From Gammaproteobacteria bacterium (GTDB taxonomy: Bacteria > Pseudomonadota > Gammaproteobacteria > Steroidobacterales > Steroidobacteraceae): a stretch of 7,470 bases of DNA. Below the pieces are notes generated by a model that was not told the DNA's origin, did not search any database, and worked only from the letters and a program-made list of their open reading frames with translations. Positions 6,963-7,470 of this stretch are shown here, one piece after another; position 1 is the stretch's first letter; each line of letters starts with the position of its first letter. The translations under genes were made by a program, and so were the position numbers. The DNA lies in the NCBI GenBank assembly GCA_028293775.1, contig JAQGOD010000309.1, positions 1 through 7,470 of the forward strand. Direction: 5' to 3'.

Positions 6963-7131
6963 CGAGGACGAGGTTGGTCGCGCGACGATTTTGGGACTCA
7001 GCCCAGGTTACCGGCCCCCTGCCATTAAGCCTGAAGTCCGAAGTTGGAGTTGAGCTCCCAATCGTCCCTCGTCCTCGAGGGTTGACGGCGGACAATCGAG
7101 GACGAGCTCGAGCACGCGGGACGAGGACGAG
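6963..7131. repeat. Dispersed 10-mer repeat CGAGGACGAG, four copies
   Basis: Exact copies lie at 6963-6972 (+), 7068-7077 (-), 7097-7106 (+) and 7122-7131 (+). The first and last extend to the 12-mer CGAGGACGAGGT (6963-6974 and 7122-7133). All four are in non-coding DNA and both orientations occur. They resemble the simple GAGGAC-type intergenic repeats of some high-GC bacteria; function is unknown. Confidence 0.6.
7068..7106. repeat. 11-bp perfect inverted repeat
   Basis: CTCGTCCTCGA (7068-7078) is exactly complementary to TCGAGGACGAG (7096-7106), with 17 bases between. It is built from the minus and plus copies of the CGAGGACGAG repeat. It could form a stable GC-rich hairpin, but no T-run follows on either strand, so a terminator call is not made. 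Confidence 0.6.
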
Positions 7132-7265
7132 GTGCGGTTTCCAACGTCGGCGTTCCCGTTAACGGCAGTGGGCCACCGGTTTGGGACTGGAGTTTGGCCA
7201 CTTCTGAACAAAGCGCTCCGCGTAGGCGGCTCGCATCGCGGTGAAGTCCGCTCCCGGTCCAACAA

Positions 7266-7470
7266 CTACCTTTGGGCGCGTCGGCGGCGCAGCCCGAGAA
7301 CGCCGAGCCCAGTCAGGAGAGCCGTCACGGTGCCCGGTTCGGGCACATTGACAGAGTCAGGGCCGGCGGCGTAATTGCCGGCGGCTTGTTCCTGGGTCAA
7401 GGCGTAATCATAGACGCGGAATTCGTTATAGACGCCGTCCAGATTCGCGTCGCCGCCCCATTGCGAGCGT
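7266..7470 (-). CDS. C-terminal end of a LamG-like PEP-CTERM sorting-domain protein (5' end beyond window)
   Basis: The minus-strand frame is open from the right edge (first full codon 7469-7467) to TAG at 7266-7268, giving 67 residues; the start is outside the window. The first part (GVYNEFRVYDYALTQEQAAGNYAAGPDSV) matches the last strand of LamG/concanavalin-A-like lectin domains, which typically end in a 'DEFRIYD.AL...Q....Y' pattern. The end is a complete PEP-CTERM signal: VPEPGT, then the hydrophobic span VTALLTGLGVLGL, then the basic cluster RRRRAQR. Such proteins are secreted, then cut and anchored by an exosortase, so the host genome should encode one. The VPEPGT form and LamG pairing are common in Verrucomicrobiota. 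The gene lies upstream of the beta-strand repeat gene on the same strand, 708 bp away. Confidence 0.85.
   Translation of the reverse strand, partial: RSQWGGDANLDGVYNEFRVYDYALTQEQAAGNYAAGPDSVNVPEPGTVTALLTGLGVLGLRRRRAQR

Larger units (their letters stand above)
6558..7265. other. 708-bp stretch without a recognisable gene
   Basis: Between the start of the beta-strand repeat gene and the stop of the PEP-CTERM gene, both on the minus strand, no open frame on either strand reads like a protein family. Short open frames exist but are arginine- and proline-rich shadows of GC-rich DNA. The stretch holds four CGAGGACGAG repeats (6963-7131), an 11-bp inverted repeat (7068-7106), the 10-bp palindrome CCGTTAACGG (7156-7165) and a small hairpin with a GCGA loop (6927-6940). 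It should contain the promoter of the beta-strand repeat gene, but no clear -35/-10 pair was found. Confidence 0.6.

Noticed and set aside
6898..7095. Minus-strand 65-codon frame ending in a hydrophobic then basic segment (NLVLGVIVVRFLGVAAREI).
   Set aside because: Its hydrophobic part is partly generated by the CGAGGACGAGGT repeat read on the minus strand. No ribosome-binding site or recognised family supports it.
7008..7374. Open frames on both strands at 7008-7265 (-) and 7132-7374 (+).
   Set aside because: The plus frame is antisense to the PEP-CTERM gene and the minus frame is Arg/Ser/Pro-rich with no motif, as expected by chance in GC-rich DNA.

Overview
The window is about 7.5 kb of GC-rich bacterial DNA and falls into two parts that look different. 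Positions 1 to about 5695 carry five compact, well-formed genes whose closest recognisable families are proteobacterial in flavour. They are the end of a molybdopterin-dependent oxidoreductase of the IorB/NicB type (+), a CDP-diacylglycerol pyrophosphatase cdh (+), a ParB partition protein (-), a membrane-anchored patatin-like phospholipase (+) and a DUF2817 M14-like metallopeptidase (+). Positions of about 5890 to 7470 carry material typical of Verrucomicrobiota: an autotransporter-associated beta-strand repeat protein (-), a 708-bp gene-free stretch with GAGGAC-type repeats, and the end of a LamG-like protein with a PEP-CTERM sorting tail (-). No rRNA, tRNA, CRISPR array or insertion sequence was recognised.

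Layout. The oxidoreductase enters from the left edge and ends at 1241. cdh follows after 62 bp and is convergent with parB, leaving one base between their stop codons. parB and the patatin gene diverge from a 71-bp spacer that must hold both promoters. The DUF2817 gene follows the patatin gene by 45 bp and may be co-transcribed with it. It converges with the beta-strand repeat gene across 19 bp. On the minus strand the PEP-CTERM gene lies upstream of the beta-strand repeat gene.

Biology. Cdh and the patatin protein both act on membrane lipids, and the oxidoreductase and DUF2817 enzymes are metal-dependent catabolic enzymes. There is no strong evidence that the genes form one pathway. parB has no parA beside it.

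The point most worth attention is the minus-strand gene at 5715-6557. Its first ~222 residues are a secreted beta-strand repeat protein, but its last ~56 residues read as the C-terminal end of an alkaline/acid phosphatase-type phosphoesterase. The join is in frame near 5886-5894 and coincides with the change of character between the two halves. It could be a real fusion, a transfer boundary or an assembly chimera. The sequence alone cannot decide, but read mapping across the join would.
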